Assembly: GCF_000447295.1 (NCBI RefSeq)
Contig: NZ_KE650771.1
Location: 1,885,004-1,949,003, forward strand
From: Fischerella sp. PCC 9431
GTDB taxonomy: Bacteria; Cyanobacteriota; Cyanobacteriia; Cyanobacteriales; Nostocaceae
Length of the DNA stretch: 64,000 bases
Reading direction: 5' to 3'
Below, in pieces: positions 55,061 to 64,000 of the stretch. A model generated the notes under the pieces. The model saw only the letters and a program-made list of their open reading frames with translations, had not been told where the DNA came from and made no database searches. The position numbers and the translations under genes were made by a program. Numbering within the stretch: the stretch's first letter is position 1; the number at the start of each line of letters is the position of its first letter.

Positions 55061-56137
55061 ATGTTTAATAAAATCAAAGGTTTAGATTTTCAGGCATTTA
55101 AAACTTTATTGAAGCCTAGAGTCGAATATTTTTTGGATGTAATCGTCACAGAGTACTATTTTCATTTTAGAAAAAATCAAATTCACAAACAATTAAAAAT
55201 AATTCGTGATATTCCTAAAAACCTTCATATTGAAGGTACTAATATTTGTAATGCAAAATGTAACTTTTGTGCTTATCCAAAAATGGCAAGAGTTAAAGAA
55301 ATAATGCCTATGGAAGAGTTTAGACGAATAGTTGATCAATATACAGAAATGGGTGGTAAATATGTATCTTTAACACCAATAGTTGGCGAACCTTTTGTTG
55401 ATCGCTATCTTTTTGACAGACTTGATGATCTGAATCGACGTCCAGAAATTCAAGGATTTTACTTCTATACAAATGCAATTTTGATGAAGCAGGAAATAAG
55501 TGAAAAGCTTCTTGCGTATGGCGAAAAACTAAATATTTATGTTTCGTGGGGCGGCTTTGATCGTGAAACTTACAAAGCTATCATGGGTGTTGATCGATTT
55601 GATATTGTCCGCCGCAACATAGAAGTATTTGTTGAGACTAAGTTGAAATTACGTTCATCCACTGTTTTAACTATTGCACTACGTTGCCCATCAACAAAGT
55701 GGAATGGTGAATTATGGGAAAAGTTTAATCAGTGGAAAAAAGAGAAAATAATTAACATTCAATTTATTAATGCTTATGATAGCTGGGCTGGCAAGGTAAA
55801 AGATGAAGATCTGAAGCGGGTAGGTCTAGAACCAGTAATCAAACCCTATAAGCGGGGTGCTTGTGAATTGCTATACATGAAGCCAATTATCCTTGCTAAT
55901 AGTAAAGTAAATGCCTGTGCCTGTCGTGATGTCGAAGCAGAATTAATTGTAGGCAATCTTAAAGAATCTACACTATCTGAAATTTGGGCAGGTAAGGAAA
56001 TTGAGGAACTCATCAATCGTCAGGAAAGTGGTGATTTTCCTGATGTTTGTAAGCGTTGTACTTGGTATGTCAGTGTTTATAACTTCCGTAAAAGAAACTC
56101 CCGTATTTCTACTATGCAGCATTGGAGTGAAGATTAG
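55061..56137 (+). CDS. Radical SAM protein with SPASM-like domain
   Basis: This 358-aa iron-sulfur enzyme cleaves S-adenosylmethionine to a radical. The cluster motif CNAKCNFC (Cys63, Cys67, Cys70) is followed by GGKYVSLTPIVGEPF, in which the GGE-like element is replaced by V-G-E-P. The C-terminal SPASM-like region (about 267-340) has GACELLYMKPIILANSKV, then NACACRDVEAELIVGNL and VCKRC, supplying Cys for an auxiliary cluster. Its N-terminal 45 residues are a separate helical part. Family members modify peptides, sugars or cofactors; I cannot assign a substrate, and no precursor peptide gene is visible nearby. The ATG has no strong ribosome binding site. Confidence 0.9.
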   Translation: MFNKIKGLDFQAFKTLLKPRVEYFLDVIVTEYYFHFRKNQIHKQLKIIRDIPKNLHIEGTNICNAKCNFCAYPKMARVKEIMPMEEFRRIVDQYTEMGGKYVSLTPIVGEPFVDRYLFDRLDDLNRRPEIQGFYFYTNAILMKQEISEKLLAYGEKLNIYVSWGGFDRETYKAIMGVDRFDIVRRNIEVFVETKLKLRSSTVLTIALRCPSTKWNGELWEKFNQWKKEKIINIQFINAYDSWAGKVKDEDLKRVGLEPVIKPYKRGACELLYMKPIILANSKVNACACRDVEAELIVGNLKESTLSEIWAGKEIEELINRQESGDFPDVCKRCTWYVSVYNFRKRNSRISTMQHWSED

Positions 56138-56291
56138 ACTGACTACTTCATCATCTCATTTATTACAGCAGTGTAATTAGCAAATGTTCTTCAGATAGTA
56201 CGGAAATCCGAATGCGGCTTGGGGGCAAACAATCCTAGATAATAAGAGCGATCGCCTGAGTATAGTTTTAAAATTCTACTTGGTATAATGT

Positions 56292-56326
56292 CCTATTGCT
56301 TTTGGTCTAATCCTAAAAGCAATAGG
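56292..56326 (+). terminator. Long hairpin between the radical SAM gene and htpG
   Basis: CCTATTGCTTTT paired with AAAAGCAATAGG is a perfect 12-bp stem, and the loop can add a GG/CC pair. It lies 155 bp after the radical SAM stop and 57 bp before htpG. It may be a terminator for the former or a leader structure of htpG. No CIRCE element is seen. Confidence 0.6.
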
Positions 56327-56382
56327 CTAGGGTATGTTTGCCACATTCAATACTCACATATTTGTACTGAAGATCATCAATT

Positions 56383-58365
56383 ATGCTAGAACAAGGAACC
56401 ATCAGTATTCATACTGAAAATATTTTCCCGATTATCAAGAAGTCTCTTTACTCAGATCACCAAATATTCTTGCGGGAACTTGTATCCAACGCCGTTGATG
56501 CTATCCAAAAGCTAAACATGGTATCCCGTGCTGGAGAATACTCTGGCGATACTGGTGAACCAGAAATTCAAATTGCTATAGACAAAAACAATAAAACCCT
56601 CTCCATCACCGATAATGGTATCGGGATGACAGCAGATGAGGTGAAAAAGTATATCAACCAGGTTGCTTTTTCTAGTGCTGAAGAATTTATTCAGAAATAT
56701 AAAAGCACATCCGACCAACCAATTATTGGTCACTTTGGTCTAGGCTTTTACTCTTCTTTCATGGTGGCACAAAAGGTTGAAATTGATACCTTATCTTACA
56801 AAGAAGGAGCGCAAGCTGTTCACTGGAGTTGCGATGGATCACCACAGTTCACCCTAGAAGAATCATCTCGCACTACTGTTGGCACAACAATTACTCTCCA
56901 TTTAATGGAAGAGGAACTAGATTATTTAGAATCAGCACGGATCAAAAATCTGATTAAAACTTACTGCGATTTTATGCCAGTGCCAATTAAACTGGATGGC
57001 GAGGTGTTAAATCGGCAAAAAGCACCCTGGCGTGAATCTCCCAGTAACTTAAATAAGGAAGACTATATAGAGTTTTATCGCTATCTCTATCCTTTTCAAG
57101 AGGAACCCCTACTATGGGTGCATTTGAATACAGATTATCCTTTTATCATCAACGGAATTCTCTATTTTCCAAAGCTAAGACCAGATGTTGATGTCACCAA
57201 AGGACAGATTAAGTTATTCTGCAATCAAGTTTTTGTCAGCGATCATTGCGAAGAAATAATTCCCCAATTTCTCTTACCGATGCGCGGTGTAATTGATAGT
57301 AGTGATATTCCTCTGAATGTATCACGCAGCGCTTTGCAGACCGATCGCACTGTCAAGAAAATCGGTGATTACATCGCCAAAAAAGTAGGCGATCGCCTCA
57401 AAGAACTTTACCGCGACAGTCGTGATCAATATATTAGCGCTTGGAAAGACCTCGGCACTTTCGTGAAATTCGGGGTGATGAACGATGAAAAGTTCAAAAA
57501 GCAAGTCGAAGATATCCTGATTTTCCGTAGCACAGCCAAGCAATCTAACCAAACCGCTTCCGAAACCCCAGCAGTACAAGTACAATCCGAAGGAGAAGAC
57601 GCTTGGCAAGATGTTACTCCAAGTGCAGGTGAATCCTCTGAGAGTGATTCTTACACAACCATCAAAGAATATTTAGAACGCAACAAAGAACGCCACGAAA
57701 ACCGCGTTTTCTACTGCACCGACGAAGCGACACAAGCCACTTACGTCGAACTTCACAAAAAACAAGGGTTAGAAGTCCTGTTTATGGACTCTTTCATTGA
57801 TACCCATTTTATCAACTTCCTAGAACGTGAATTTCAAGACGTTAAGTTTACAAGGGTAGACTCTGATTTAGATCAAACTCTCTTAGATAAAGATCAAGCG
57901 ACAGAAATAGTAGATCCCAAAACTAATAAAACTCGTGGTGAGGTCATCAAAGAGTTATTTGAGAAAGCACTGAACAAACCAAAATTAAATATCCGCACCG
58001 AAGCCTTAAAATCAGATAATCCCCAAAGTACACCTCCTGCAATGGTGTTATTACCAGAAATTCTGCGCCGCTTCCGGGAAATGAACGCACTTATGCAACA
58101 GCAAATGGCAGAATTTCCAGAAGAGCATATTTTGCTGGTAAATACTAGCCACCCCTTGATTCAACATTTGGCAACCCTCAGTCAAAGTAGTATTATTCAG
58201 GGTGAAGGTGAATCACCCACAGGTAAATTAGTCAACATGATTTGCCAACATATCTATGATTTAGCACTCATGTCTCAAAAAGGTTTTGATGCTGAAGGAA
58301 TGAAAAGCTTTGTTGAACGTTCTAATGACGTCTTAACTAAGTTGACAGAACAAGCTGCTAAATAA
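56383..58365 (+). CDS. htpG: Chaperone HtpG (Hsp90)
   Basis: This is an ATP-dependent cytosolic Hsp90 chaperone of 660 aa. The N-terminal ATPase domain has FLRELVSNAVDAI (catalytic Glu and Asn), SITDNGIGMTADEVKKYINQ and GHFGLGFYSSFMVA (lid region), followed by the middle domain (RGVIDSSDIPLNVSRSALQT) and the C-terminal dimerisation part. A Gln/Ser/Glu-rich spacer near 385-425 is typical of variable linkers in the middle domain. In cyanobacteria HtpG is known to help phycobilisome assembly and heat tolerance. It is complete and starts at ATG 56383; the upstream hairpin may affect expression. Confidence 0.96.
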   Translation: MLEQGTISIHTENIFPIIKKSLYSDHQIFLRELVSNAVDAIQKLNMVSRAGEYSGDTGEPEIQIAIDKNNKTLSITDNGIGMTADEVKKYINQVAFSSAEEFIQKYKSTSDQPIIGHFGLGFYSSFMVAQKVEIDTLSYKEGAQAVHWSCDGSPQFTLEESSRTTVGTTITLHLMEEELDYLESARIKNLIKTYCDFMPVPIKLDGEVLNRQKAPWRESPSNLNKEDYIEFYRYLYPFQEEPLLWVHLNTDYPFIINGILYFPKLRPDVDVTKGQIKLFCNQVFVSDHCEEIIPQFLLPMRGVIDSSDIPLNVSRSALQTDRTVKKIGDYIAKKVGDRLKELYRDSRDQYISAWKDLGTFVKFGVMNDEKFKKQVEDILIFRSTAKQSNQTASETPAVQVQSEGEDAWQDVTPSAGESSESDSYTTIKEYLERNKERHENRVFYCTDEATQATYVELHKKQGLEVLFMDSFIDTHFINFLEREFQDVKFTRVDSDLDQTLLDKDQATEIVDPKTNKTRGEVIKELFEKALNKPKLNIRTEALKSDNPQSTPPAMVLLPEILRRFREMNALMQQQMAEFPEEHILLVNTSHPLIQHLATLSQSSIIQGEGESPTGKLVNMICQHIYDLALMSQKGFDAEGMKSFVERSNDVLTKLTEQAAK

Positions 58366-58380
58366 CCTTTAAAACGAATA

Positions 58381-58447
58381 GCCTTTCAGTCAGTTTTAAC
58401 TGACTTAAGCTATTAGCCCAAACTTTAGTTCAGGGCGGGATTTTGGG
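58381..58447 (+). repeat. Palindromic dispersed repeat family E, copy 2
   Basis: CCTTTCAGTCAGTTTTAACT carries the inner dyad AGTCAGTT-TT-AACTGACT. TATTAGCCCAAACTTTAGTTC then GGGCGGGATTTT follow, matching copy 1 in order. It lies directly after htpG and may serve as its terminator. Confidence 0.7.
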
Positions 58448-58563
58448 TAAGCGTAACATATTTCACTTTACCCCTTACCCTTTTCTCATCAATGGTTTTC
58501 TCTTCTACCCACAAGCAGCTATACAATAGAAGATTGTGTTCAAAATAAATCGGAGATTCTCCT

Positions 58564-58800
58564 ATGTCTCGTCGCTGTGATTTAACTGGTAAAACAGCCA
58601 ACAACGGCTTTACAATTTCCCACTCCCACCGTCGTACTAAACGGATTCAGCACGTCAACCTGCAAACCAAGCGTGTTTGGTGGCCTCAAGGTAATCGTTG
58701 GGTGAAACTCAAGTTGTCTACCAAAGCGATTAAAACCTTAGAAAAGAAAGGTTTAGCAGCTATGGCTAAAGAAGCAGGAATTAACCTTAATCATTACTAA
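58564..58800 (+). CDS. rpmB: 50S ribosomal protein L28
   Basis: L28 is a 78-aa ribosomal protein. It begins [20 protein letters not shown], followed by [20 protein letters not shown] and the basic C-terminal half, with [19 protein letters not shown] at the end. The length and pattern are typical. ATG 58564 has GGAG a few bases upstream. It is transcribed alone and followed by two hairpins, the second a clear intrinsic terminator. Confidence 0.98.
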   Translation: MSRRCDLTGKTANNGFTISHSHRRTKRIQHVNLQTKRVWWPQGNRWVKLKLSTKAIKTLEKKGLAAMAKEAGINLNHY

Positions 58801-58843
58801 TAGTGATTGTCATTTCCCAGTCTCAGGCTGGGATTCATTCCCA

Positions 58844-58866
58844 TAAGTGAGGTCATACCTCACTTA
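58844..58866 (+). terminator. Perfect hairpin after rpmB
   Basis: TAAGTGAGGT-CAT-ACCTCACTTA is a 10-bp perfect stem with a 3-base loop, 44 bp after the stop. It has no U-run, so it may be a processing or 3'-protection hairpin rather than the terminator. Confidence 0.6.
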
Positions 58867-58923
58867 ATGTATCTTTTTAATCAAAGAAGAACTAACACAA
58901 ATAAAAATTGAGTACATTTTCTT

Positions 58924-58950
58924 AAAGCCTTCCCTAAACGGGAAGGCTTT
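58924..58950 (+). terminator. Intrinsic terminator after rpmB
   Basis: AAAGCCTTCCC-TAAAC-GGGAAGGCTTT is a perfect 11-bp stem with the A-then-T flanks of a bidirectional intrinsic terminator. Confidence 0.85.
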
Positions 58951-59209
58951 TAAGTATTTAATATTATTTTTCGGTTGAGTGATAAATTTCCAATAAATAG
59001 TGGGTAGTATAAGCTTACTTCACTAACAATATTTTACTTAAGTTACTTCCAGAAAAAACACATTGAATTGATGTGAGCTTACTGCGTAGCTACTTTTTGT
59101 TGACACAAATTAAATACCAGAATTTTGTACTAAATATCTATTATTTCGCTTGTAATTTCAATAAATAATTCAAAAATTCAAAATATAAATATTGAGCAAA
59201 CTACTTTAC

Positions 59210-62200
59210 ATGAAAGCAGCCATGTCTATAAAACCTCAGCTATTCAAGATAATTAAAAAAAACTCCAAGAAAATCAGAAAAATTTATTTACTTACAATCA
59301 AAAAAATAATTGTTCGACTCCTACGACAAATATCACTTATCAGAAGAAAACGAGGTGCAGTGAATGCTGGTTTTGTATTGCCAACAGTAGCAATGGTATC
59401 AATAGTGGTTATTCTCCTAGCCACTGCAATTATGTTCCGGTCATTTGACCGTGCTAAAAACGCCAGCAATGTCCGTGTCAATGAAGCTGTTTTGAGTGCT
59501 GCAACTCCAGCAATTGACAGAGGTAGAGCTAAATTCAATAAGCTATTTCAAGATAAACGATTACCACGGGCTACACCGACCGATGCAGCATTATACACTG
59601 TTCTAAAAGAGAAGTTAAACGAATATACCTTTGGTGACGAAACACCACTGAAGCTCACATACAAATATAAAGATAAAAATAATCAGGAAATCACAGATAC
59701 CTTAGAAACGGCCTGGCGATTTCCCGTTGATACCGATAACAACGGAAAATTTGATAGCTACACATTGTATGGAATTTACTTTAAAACTCCTCCAGTAAGT
59801 AGTGATAATAAATATAGCCGTGCCAGAAATCCTTTAGAAGCCAGAACTCCACCAATGGCACAAGGTACTTTGGATACAAATTGTGGTGCTAACACAAGTG
59901 CCGTTTTAGTAGGTAATACGGGTTGGATTAAACAAAATAACGAGTTAAAGAAATCCTTTTTTGTTTATACTGCCACAGTACCAATTACATCCGATCCGCC
60001 TACAGCAGATAAAAATAAATACGAGCAGTACAAAGGTAATAAAGGTTTTGCTGCTGTAGAGTATCAACAAGACCGGGTACAAATACCACCCAATAACTAC
60101 GCTGTTGTTTACGAAGATGATATAGCACTTACTCCCGGTCCAAACTTTAATTTAAACGGGTCGGTTTTTACTAATAGCAACTTACTCACTGCTGGAGTTA
60201 ATGGTGGACAGATCCAGTTTTATCAAGTTAGTGCTAAAGCGTCTTGTTTCTATGAAGCTAAAAACGCCAAAATTATAGTAGGTGGTAATCTAGCACTCGG
60301 TGGATTCACTTCTGCAAGTCATTCAACAAGTAAAACCCCTAAAGTTGATTTATTCAAAGGTAAAACTGTTAATGTTGACAGTAAAGATTGGGTCAGGTCA
60401 GTCAATAGTAGCAATAGTCCTAGAGACACAGCATATAACAATTTAGCTTATGTGAGTCGCATTAATAGGCTGGTTGCTGCTCAAATGCTTAACAATTCAG
60501 ATAGTGACCCATCGGAAGTAAAAAACGGTATTGAAAAGAAAAAGAAAAATTTAGGCTTATCAAGCTTCACAACAGCAGAAGAAGATAAAATTCGCCGTCA
60601 ACAACTAGAAAGTTATTTTAGGAAACGTACTCGTCGTGTTCCTTTTGCAGAAGTTGGATTTAATGGTACAGACACAGATCCTACCCCATTGTTGCAAGGT
60701 AGTGGTGATACTTTACGTCCTAATGATAAGTGGATTTATCCCACAGATCCAACTGATGGCAAAACAGGTACTAATTACACTAAACTATCACTCAATATCA
60801 GTAGTACATCCTTAGAACCAAAGGCCACAGAGCCGAAAGAACTTAAAAAAGATGGTGGAAAAGAAGCAGAATTAGGTGACAGAGTTTTAGTTGGTAACAA
60901 CCTACCTGAACTCTGGTGGGATAAGACTAAAAATCAGTTTGTAGGATCGGGTATTGAGGATACCCAACAAATTAGTGGCATTAAATGGGACAAGCCAACT
61001 GATACAAAAGAAATTCGCACCCGACGTTCTTTAGTGCAGACATTGGCTGATGTCGGATCTACAGAAAGAGATGGTGAATGGGAATTAGACGCAGCGAAAA
61101 TACCAGGAGACCCTACAGAACCTGTTGGTGGTTTGCGTGTCGTAACTGGTGCAGGTATTTATTTAAATCAGGGTGGCACTCCTGGTAGTTTTGATAACAC
61201 TGTCACAACAATTTGGCCGGATACAATGCCAGTGCCTCAAGCAGGACTACCAGTATACAAAAATCCAGATGGTACTCCAAAATTAGATGCCGACAAGAAG
61301 CCGATTACGTTTAAAACTATACAGCCATATTGGATGTATGCTTACATGACAGGCGCTTCTAACGATATAGCATCCCTAACATATACATGGCCAGAACCTT
61401 CTAGTAACAACGTTCCTCGCCTGCAAATGCGGGCTACGGCAGTTTATCACTACAAATCTACTAATTACAACCCACAAAATCCAAAACCCATAGCTTGTGT
61501 GAGTAGTTTTTATGTTCCTACTAACAGCACTACGGCTAAGAATATAAACACACTACCTGATACTGCTAAAGATAAGGATGGTAACTTTATTATTCAGAAA
61601 GATGCTAGTGGTCTATCCAACAACGGTATAGTTTATCCCGCACCTACCAAGACTATCACCGATTATTCGACAGCGTTAACGTACCAATCTCAATTAAAGT
61701 ATCCCAATGGACGTTTGATAGATGATGGACTACTGGCAAGAGCGTTAGGAAAAACAGCAGCAAATCGTACTATTTCAGAGCAGTCTGCTATTGATGCTCA
61801 GATTTGCGCCCTGCAAATTAAATATGATTCAACTTTTCAACCTGTAACCAGCAGTCCTGTCATTCCTCATGGTGCAATTAGGGAAATAACCTTATTGGAT
61901 TCTAGAGAAGTTAAGCAAAATAGCATTAGCAGCACTCCACCATCTCAAACCTACGATCTTCCCATCAGAGATAGACAACCCCTAGAAATTCGCACTACTG
62001 TTCTAGACCTAGACTTACTCCGCAAAACAACTATTGGTAATACCACCCCATCCCAAGAATACTTATTACCCAATAGCGGTCTTATCTATGCAACTCGTGA
62101 TGGCGCTTTGCCAGACATGAGCGCAGATATTACAACACTTCCCCTACCCACAAGTAATTCAACCCCAACAGAGGCAAACAAGCTAGTCAGTCCTGTGGAC

Positions 62201-63832
62201 TATAGACTTGACCCTACTCGTCGTCCTAACGCTATTATGCTAGTCAATGGTGATAAGCTTTGGCGGACAGAAACTTACCGTGATGTAGAGAAAGGATTGA
62301 TTTTAGCTACCAATTTGCCTGTGTATATTAAGGGTAACTTTAATAGACACACCAAAGAGGAGTTTGAACAACAACTAAACGATGACTGGAGTCAGAATTT
62401 CTACTCTCGTTCCACACTGGATAAAAACTTTGCCTGCCGTAAAGGTGATCCAAGATTAATAGATTGTACCACTGGTGATGAATGGCGACCTGCCACTGTC
62501 TTAGCAGATGCTATTACCTTACTTTCTGGAACTTTTAAAGAGGGATTCCGCGATCAAGGTGACTATGACTGGAGTCATAACAACCTAGCCTCAGTACCAA
62601 CTGGTTTCTCAAAATACAATAACTTTGTCACCAATACTAAATGGTATGACGACACGGGTAAACCCAACTATTTCAGTTCCTATTTAAATAACTTTGTTAC
62701 ACCCGTTCTTCTAAGGACGGTACCAGGTGCATATTTGACAGAAGTTTGTCCTGTAACCAATGGAAAAGGAACAATAGGAACAGGAAACAGCGCAATACAA
62801 GTAGACGCAGAAGTATTCTGTAGTGATCCCAAAAACTGGACTATTCAGACATCCTGTGGTGAGGGTGGAGGTAACACCTATCTCAATGACAAAATTGTAG
62901 GTAAAAATGGAGATCCTAGTAACAGTAGGATTAAAACCGGATATATTTTCGATGATCCAGAAAGCTTTGGAGAGGAAAATAATAAAGGGCCAAAATGTTT
63001 CGATGATAATGCTCCCCGCAGAATAGCCTTTGTTAGAGATTCAATTACAGGAAACATAACCTCACCACTTCAAGTCTTTGGTGTGGATAAAACTGGGAAT
63101 GTCCAAAGATTCGATTTTGGATCTTCAAAATCAAAAATTGGCACAGAACTAATGTCTCCACCTAACGGCGTAACCATGCCTTGGTTACAGCCAACTATAA
63201 CTCTTGGCAATATCACGGCACTTACACCGATATTACAACTCAGACAACCCTTTGCTACTCCTTCTAGCCCAACTAACACTGACACTATTTCAGGAAACAA
63301 AGACAATCGAAAATGGTTACAAGAAGCTGCTGATACTACTTTCAACTTAATTATAGTTGCAGGAGATAGCCCAGCTCGTTCTGACGGAAATAATTCTGAA
63401 GATAACGGTGGTCTGCATAATTTCGTCCGCTTTATGGAAAATTGGCAACCAACAAGTGGTAATTCAAAAGCCAGAATTAGCGGATCTTTCATGCAGGTGA
63501 AAAAGAGTGCTTACGCTACAGGTCCATATACTACAGCTTTCTCCGATGGAACCAATAATGAACTCAAATATGCCATTGAGATAAGTAGCGGTAGAGGTAC
63601 TGGTTACCTTCCCCCTACAAGACAATGGGGTTATGATGTAGCACTGCTGTCTCAAGCTCCTGACTTATTTGCCAACAAACTGATACTAACACCACCTGAT
63701 TTACCAGATGAATATTTCCGCGAAGTTGGTCGAGATGACAAATGGGTAGAGACATTGTTATGTGCTAAAAATGGCGCAGATAATACTAATGCCATAGCTT
63801 CAGATCAGCGTCCTTCAACGTGCAAATCATAA
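59210..63832 (+). CDS. hpsA: Hormogonium polysaccharide protein HpsA
   Basis: This protein of about 1540 aa is the first gene of the hps-type locus used in hormogonium polysaccharide synthesis and gliding. A very basic N-terminus (KKNSKKIRKIYLL, then RRKRGAVNAG) is followed by a prepilin-like segment FVLPTVAMVSIVVILLATAI, with Pro at +4 and no Glu at +5, so it is an unusual pilin-like signal. The large extracellular body is rich in Asn, Thr, Asp and Pro, with repeated NGDKLWRTETYRDVEKGLIL-type blocks and few Cys. TTG 59192, ATG 59210 and ATG 59222 are possible starts; ATG 59210 is chosen, without strong ribosome binding support. hpsB follows by 23 bp, so the genes are surely co-transcribed. 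Confidence 0.88.
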   Translation: MKAAMSIKPQLFKIIKKNSKKIRKIYLLTIKKIIVRLLRQISLIRRKRGAVNAGFVLPTVAMVSIVVILLATAIMFRSFDRAKNASNVRVNEAVLSAATPAIDRGRAKFNKLFQDKRLPRATPTDAALYTVLKEKLNEYTFGDETPLKLTYKYKDKNNQEITDTLETAWRFPVDTDNNGKFDSYTLYGIYFKTPPVSSDNKYSRARNPLEARTPPMAQGTLDTNCGANTSAVLVGNTGWIKQNNELKKSFFVYTATVPITSDPPTADKNKYEQYKGNKGFAAVEYQQDRVQIPPNNYAVVYEDDIALTPGPNFNLNGSVFTNSNLLTAGVNGGQIQFYQVSAKASCFYEAKNAKIIVGGNLALGGFTSASHSTSKTPKVDLFKGKTVNVDSKDWVRSVNSSNSPRDTAYNNLAYVSRINRLVAAQMLNNSDSDPSEVKNGIEKKKKNLGLSSFTTAEEDKIRRQQLESYFRKRTRRVPFAEVGFNGTDTDPTPLLQGSGDTLRPNDKWIYPTDPTDGKTGTNYTKLSLNISSTSLEPKATEPKELKKDGGKEAELGDRVLVGNNLPELWWDKTKNQFVGSGIEDTQQISGIKWDKPTDTKEIRTRRSLVQTLADVGSTERDGEWELDAAKIPGDPTEPVGGLRVVTGAGIYLNQGGTPGSFDNTVTTIWPDTMPVPQAGLPVYKNPDGTPKLDADKKPITFKTIQPYWMYAYMTGASNDIASLTYTWPEPSSNNVPRLQMRATAVYHYKSTNYNPQNPKPIACVSSFYVPTNSTTAKNINTLPDTAKDKDGNFIIQKDASGLSNNGIVYPAPTKTITDYSTALTYQSQLKYPNGRLIDDGLLARALGKTAANRTISEQSAIDAQICALQIKYDSTFQPVTSSPVIPHGAIREITLLDSREVKQNSISSTPPSQTYDLPIRDRQPLEIRTTVLDLDLLRKTTIGNTTPSQEYLLPNSGLIYATRDGALPDMSADITTLPLPTSNSTPTEANKLVSPVDYRLDPTRRPNAIMLVNGDKLWRTETYRDVEKGLILATNLPVYIKGNFNRHTKEEFEQQLNDDWSQNFYSRSTLDKNFACRKGDPRLIDCTTGDEWRPATVLADAITLLSGTFKEGFRDQGDYDWSHNNLASVPTGFSKYNNFVTNTKWYDDTGKPNYFSSYLNNFVTPVLLRTVPGAYLTEVCPVTNGKGTIGTGNSAIQVDAEVFCSDPKNWTIQTSCGEGGGNTYLNDKIVGKNGDPSNSRIKTGYIFDDPESFGEENNKGPKCFDDNAPRRIAFVRDSITGNITSPLQVFGVDKTGNVQRFDFGSSKSKIGTELMSPPNGVTMPWLQPTITLGNITALTPILQLRQPFATPSSPTNTDTISGNKDNRKWLQEAADTTFNLIIVAGDSPARSDGNNSEDNGGLHNFVRFMENWQPTSGNSKARISGSFMQVKKSAYATGPYTTAFSDGTNNELKYAIEISSGRGTGYLPPTRQWGYDVALLSQAPDLFANKLILTPPDLPDEYFREVGRDDKWVETLLCAKNGADNTNAIASDQRPSTCKS

Positions 63833-63855
63833 AACTGAGAAGCTGGTGATAAGTC

Positions 63856-64000
63856 ATGATTAAAAACAAACCACAGCAAAAAACTTCATCTTCCAGTGAT
63901 TCTGGTTTTACGATTATTGAGTCACTTTTAGCGATAGTTTTAGTTGCCATTTTATTGGCAGCTATATCCCCTGTCCTTGTCATGTCAACAGCTATCCGTG
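63856..64000 (+). CDS. hpsB: Pseudopilin HpsB (5' part, cut by window end)
   Basis: Only the first 48 codons lie in the window. ATG 63856 follows hpsA by 23 bp. The protein has a short leader (KNKPQQKTSSSSDSG) and then the type IV pilin motif FTIIESLLAIVLVAILLAAI with Glu at +5, so it is a class III-like prepilin processed after Gly. The order hpsA-hpsB matches the known locus; hpsC and others are expected beyond the edge. Confidence 0.85.
   Translation, partial: MIKNKPQQKTSSSSDSGFTIIESLLAIVLVAILLAAISPVLVMSTAIR

Larger units (their letters stand above)
58801..59191. other. rpmB 3' region and hpsA upstream region
   Basis: Two hairpins follow rpmB (58844-58866 and 58924-58950; a weaker one is at 58815-58833). 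The remaining 240 bp before hpsA are AT-rich and hold its promoter; no recognised box was seen. Confidence 0.5.

Noticed and set aside
56292-56326. CIRCE heat-shock operator upstream of htpG
   Set aside because: The hairpin arms do not match TTAGCACTC-N9-GAGTGCTAA.
1-64000. tRNA genes in intergenic regions
   Set aside because: No GTTCGA-type T-loop with a matching acceptor stem was found by eye; a tRNA scan would be decisive.

Overview
The window is chromosomal DNA from a filamentous, probably heterocyst-type (Nostocales-like) cyanobacterium. The evidence is the very frequent HIP1 octamer (GCGATCGC and its core), many short tandemly repeated G/C-rich heptamers between genes, cyanobacterium-restricted families (DUF2996-type, DUF2232-type, the CobT-like NaMN phosphoribosyltransferase, RppAB/NrsRS-like two-component genes) and, at the right edge, the start of a hormogonium polysaccharide locus (hpsA, hpsB). 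Species cannot be assigned. No rRNA, tRNA, CRISPR array, prophage or replication origin was seen.

Layout. 1-7.2 kb: mnmE, a sugar aminotransferase, then a GT4 glycosyltransferase with a cyclic-peptide-type ABC exporter. 7.6-9.8 kb: an MFS exporter and a GNAT acetyltransferase. 9.9-13.6 kb: an ArsR-type regulator divergent from trxA, a YfcG-like glutathione transferase, an Old Yellow Enzyme and a nitroreductase. This looks like a thiol/electrophile detoxification island with a clear inverted-repeat operator. 13.7-16 kb: tmk and a catalase. 16.5-19.8 kb: a ribbon-helix-helix-like regulator facing a gene of unknown function, then a coiled-coil membrane protein. 19.8-32.9 kb: mostly chromosomal genes (Tat-exported GMC oxidoreductase, DUF2996, TM2 protein, U32/RlhA-like protein, TPR protein, PotD-like binding protein, cobT, DUF2232, Crp-type regulator).

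33.2-38.8 kb is the most unusual region. A two-domain FHA plus winged-helix protein is followed by a Ser/Thr kinase with membrane segments and a membrane-anchored LivK-like binding protein. They could form a sensor, kinase and phosphothreonine-reading transcription factor. The kinase is split by an intact-looking 1.13-kb IS630-family element; precise removal restores the frame. 38.9-49.7 kb: recQ, an RND efflux pump with its adaptor, and a divergent response regulator/histidine kinase pair with a VapBC-type toxin-antitoxin pair wedged between the two genes. 49.8-54.2 kb: a Wzc-like chain-length/tyrosine-kinase protein with a degenerate P-loop, a long AT-rich gap, a small possibly truncated gene and RNase Z. 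55-64 kb: radical SAM/SPASM protein, htpG, rpmB with terminator, hpsA and the start of hpsB.

Repeats are a theme. Heptamer-type tandem arrays lie at many gene ends. Arrays of the same kind have also been absorbed in frame into two coding sequences (the U32 gene and cobT). Two further dispersed palindromic repeat families have copies here. All function calls rest on reading the sequence and on remembered family motifs; no database search was run.
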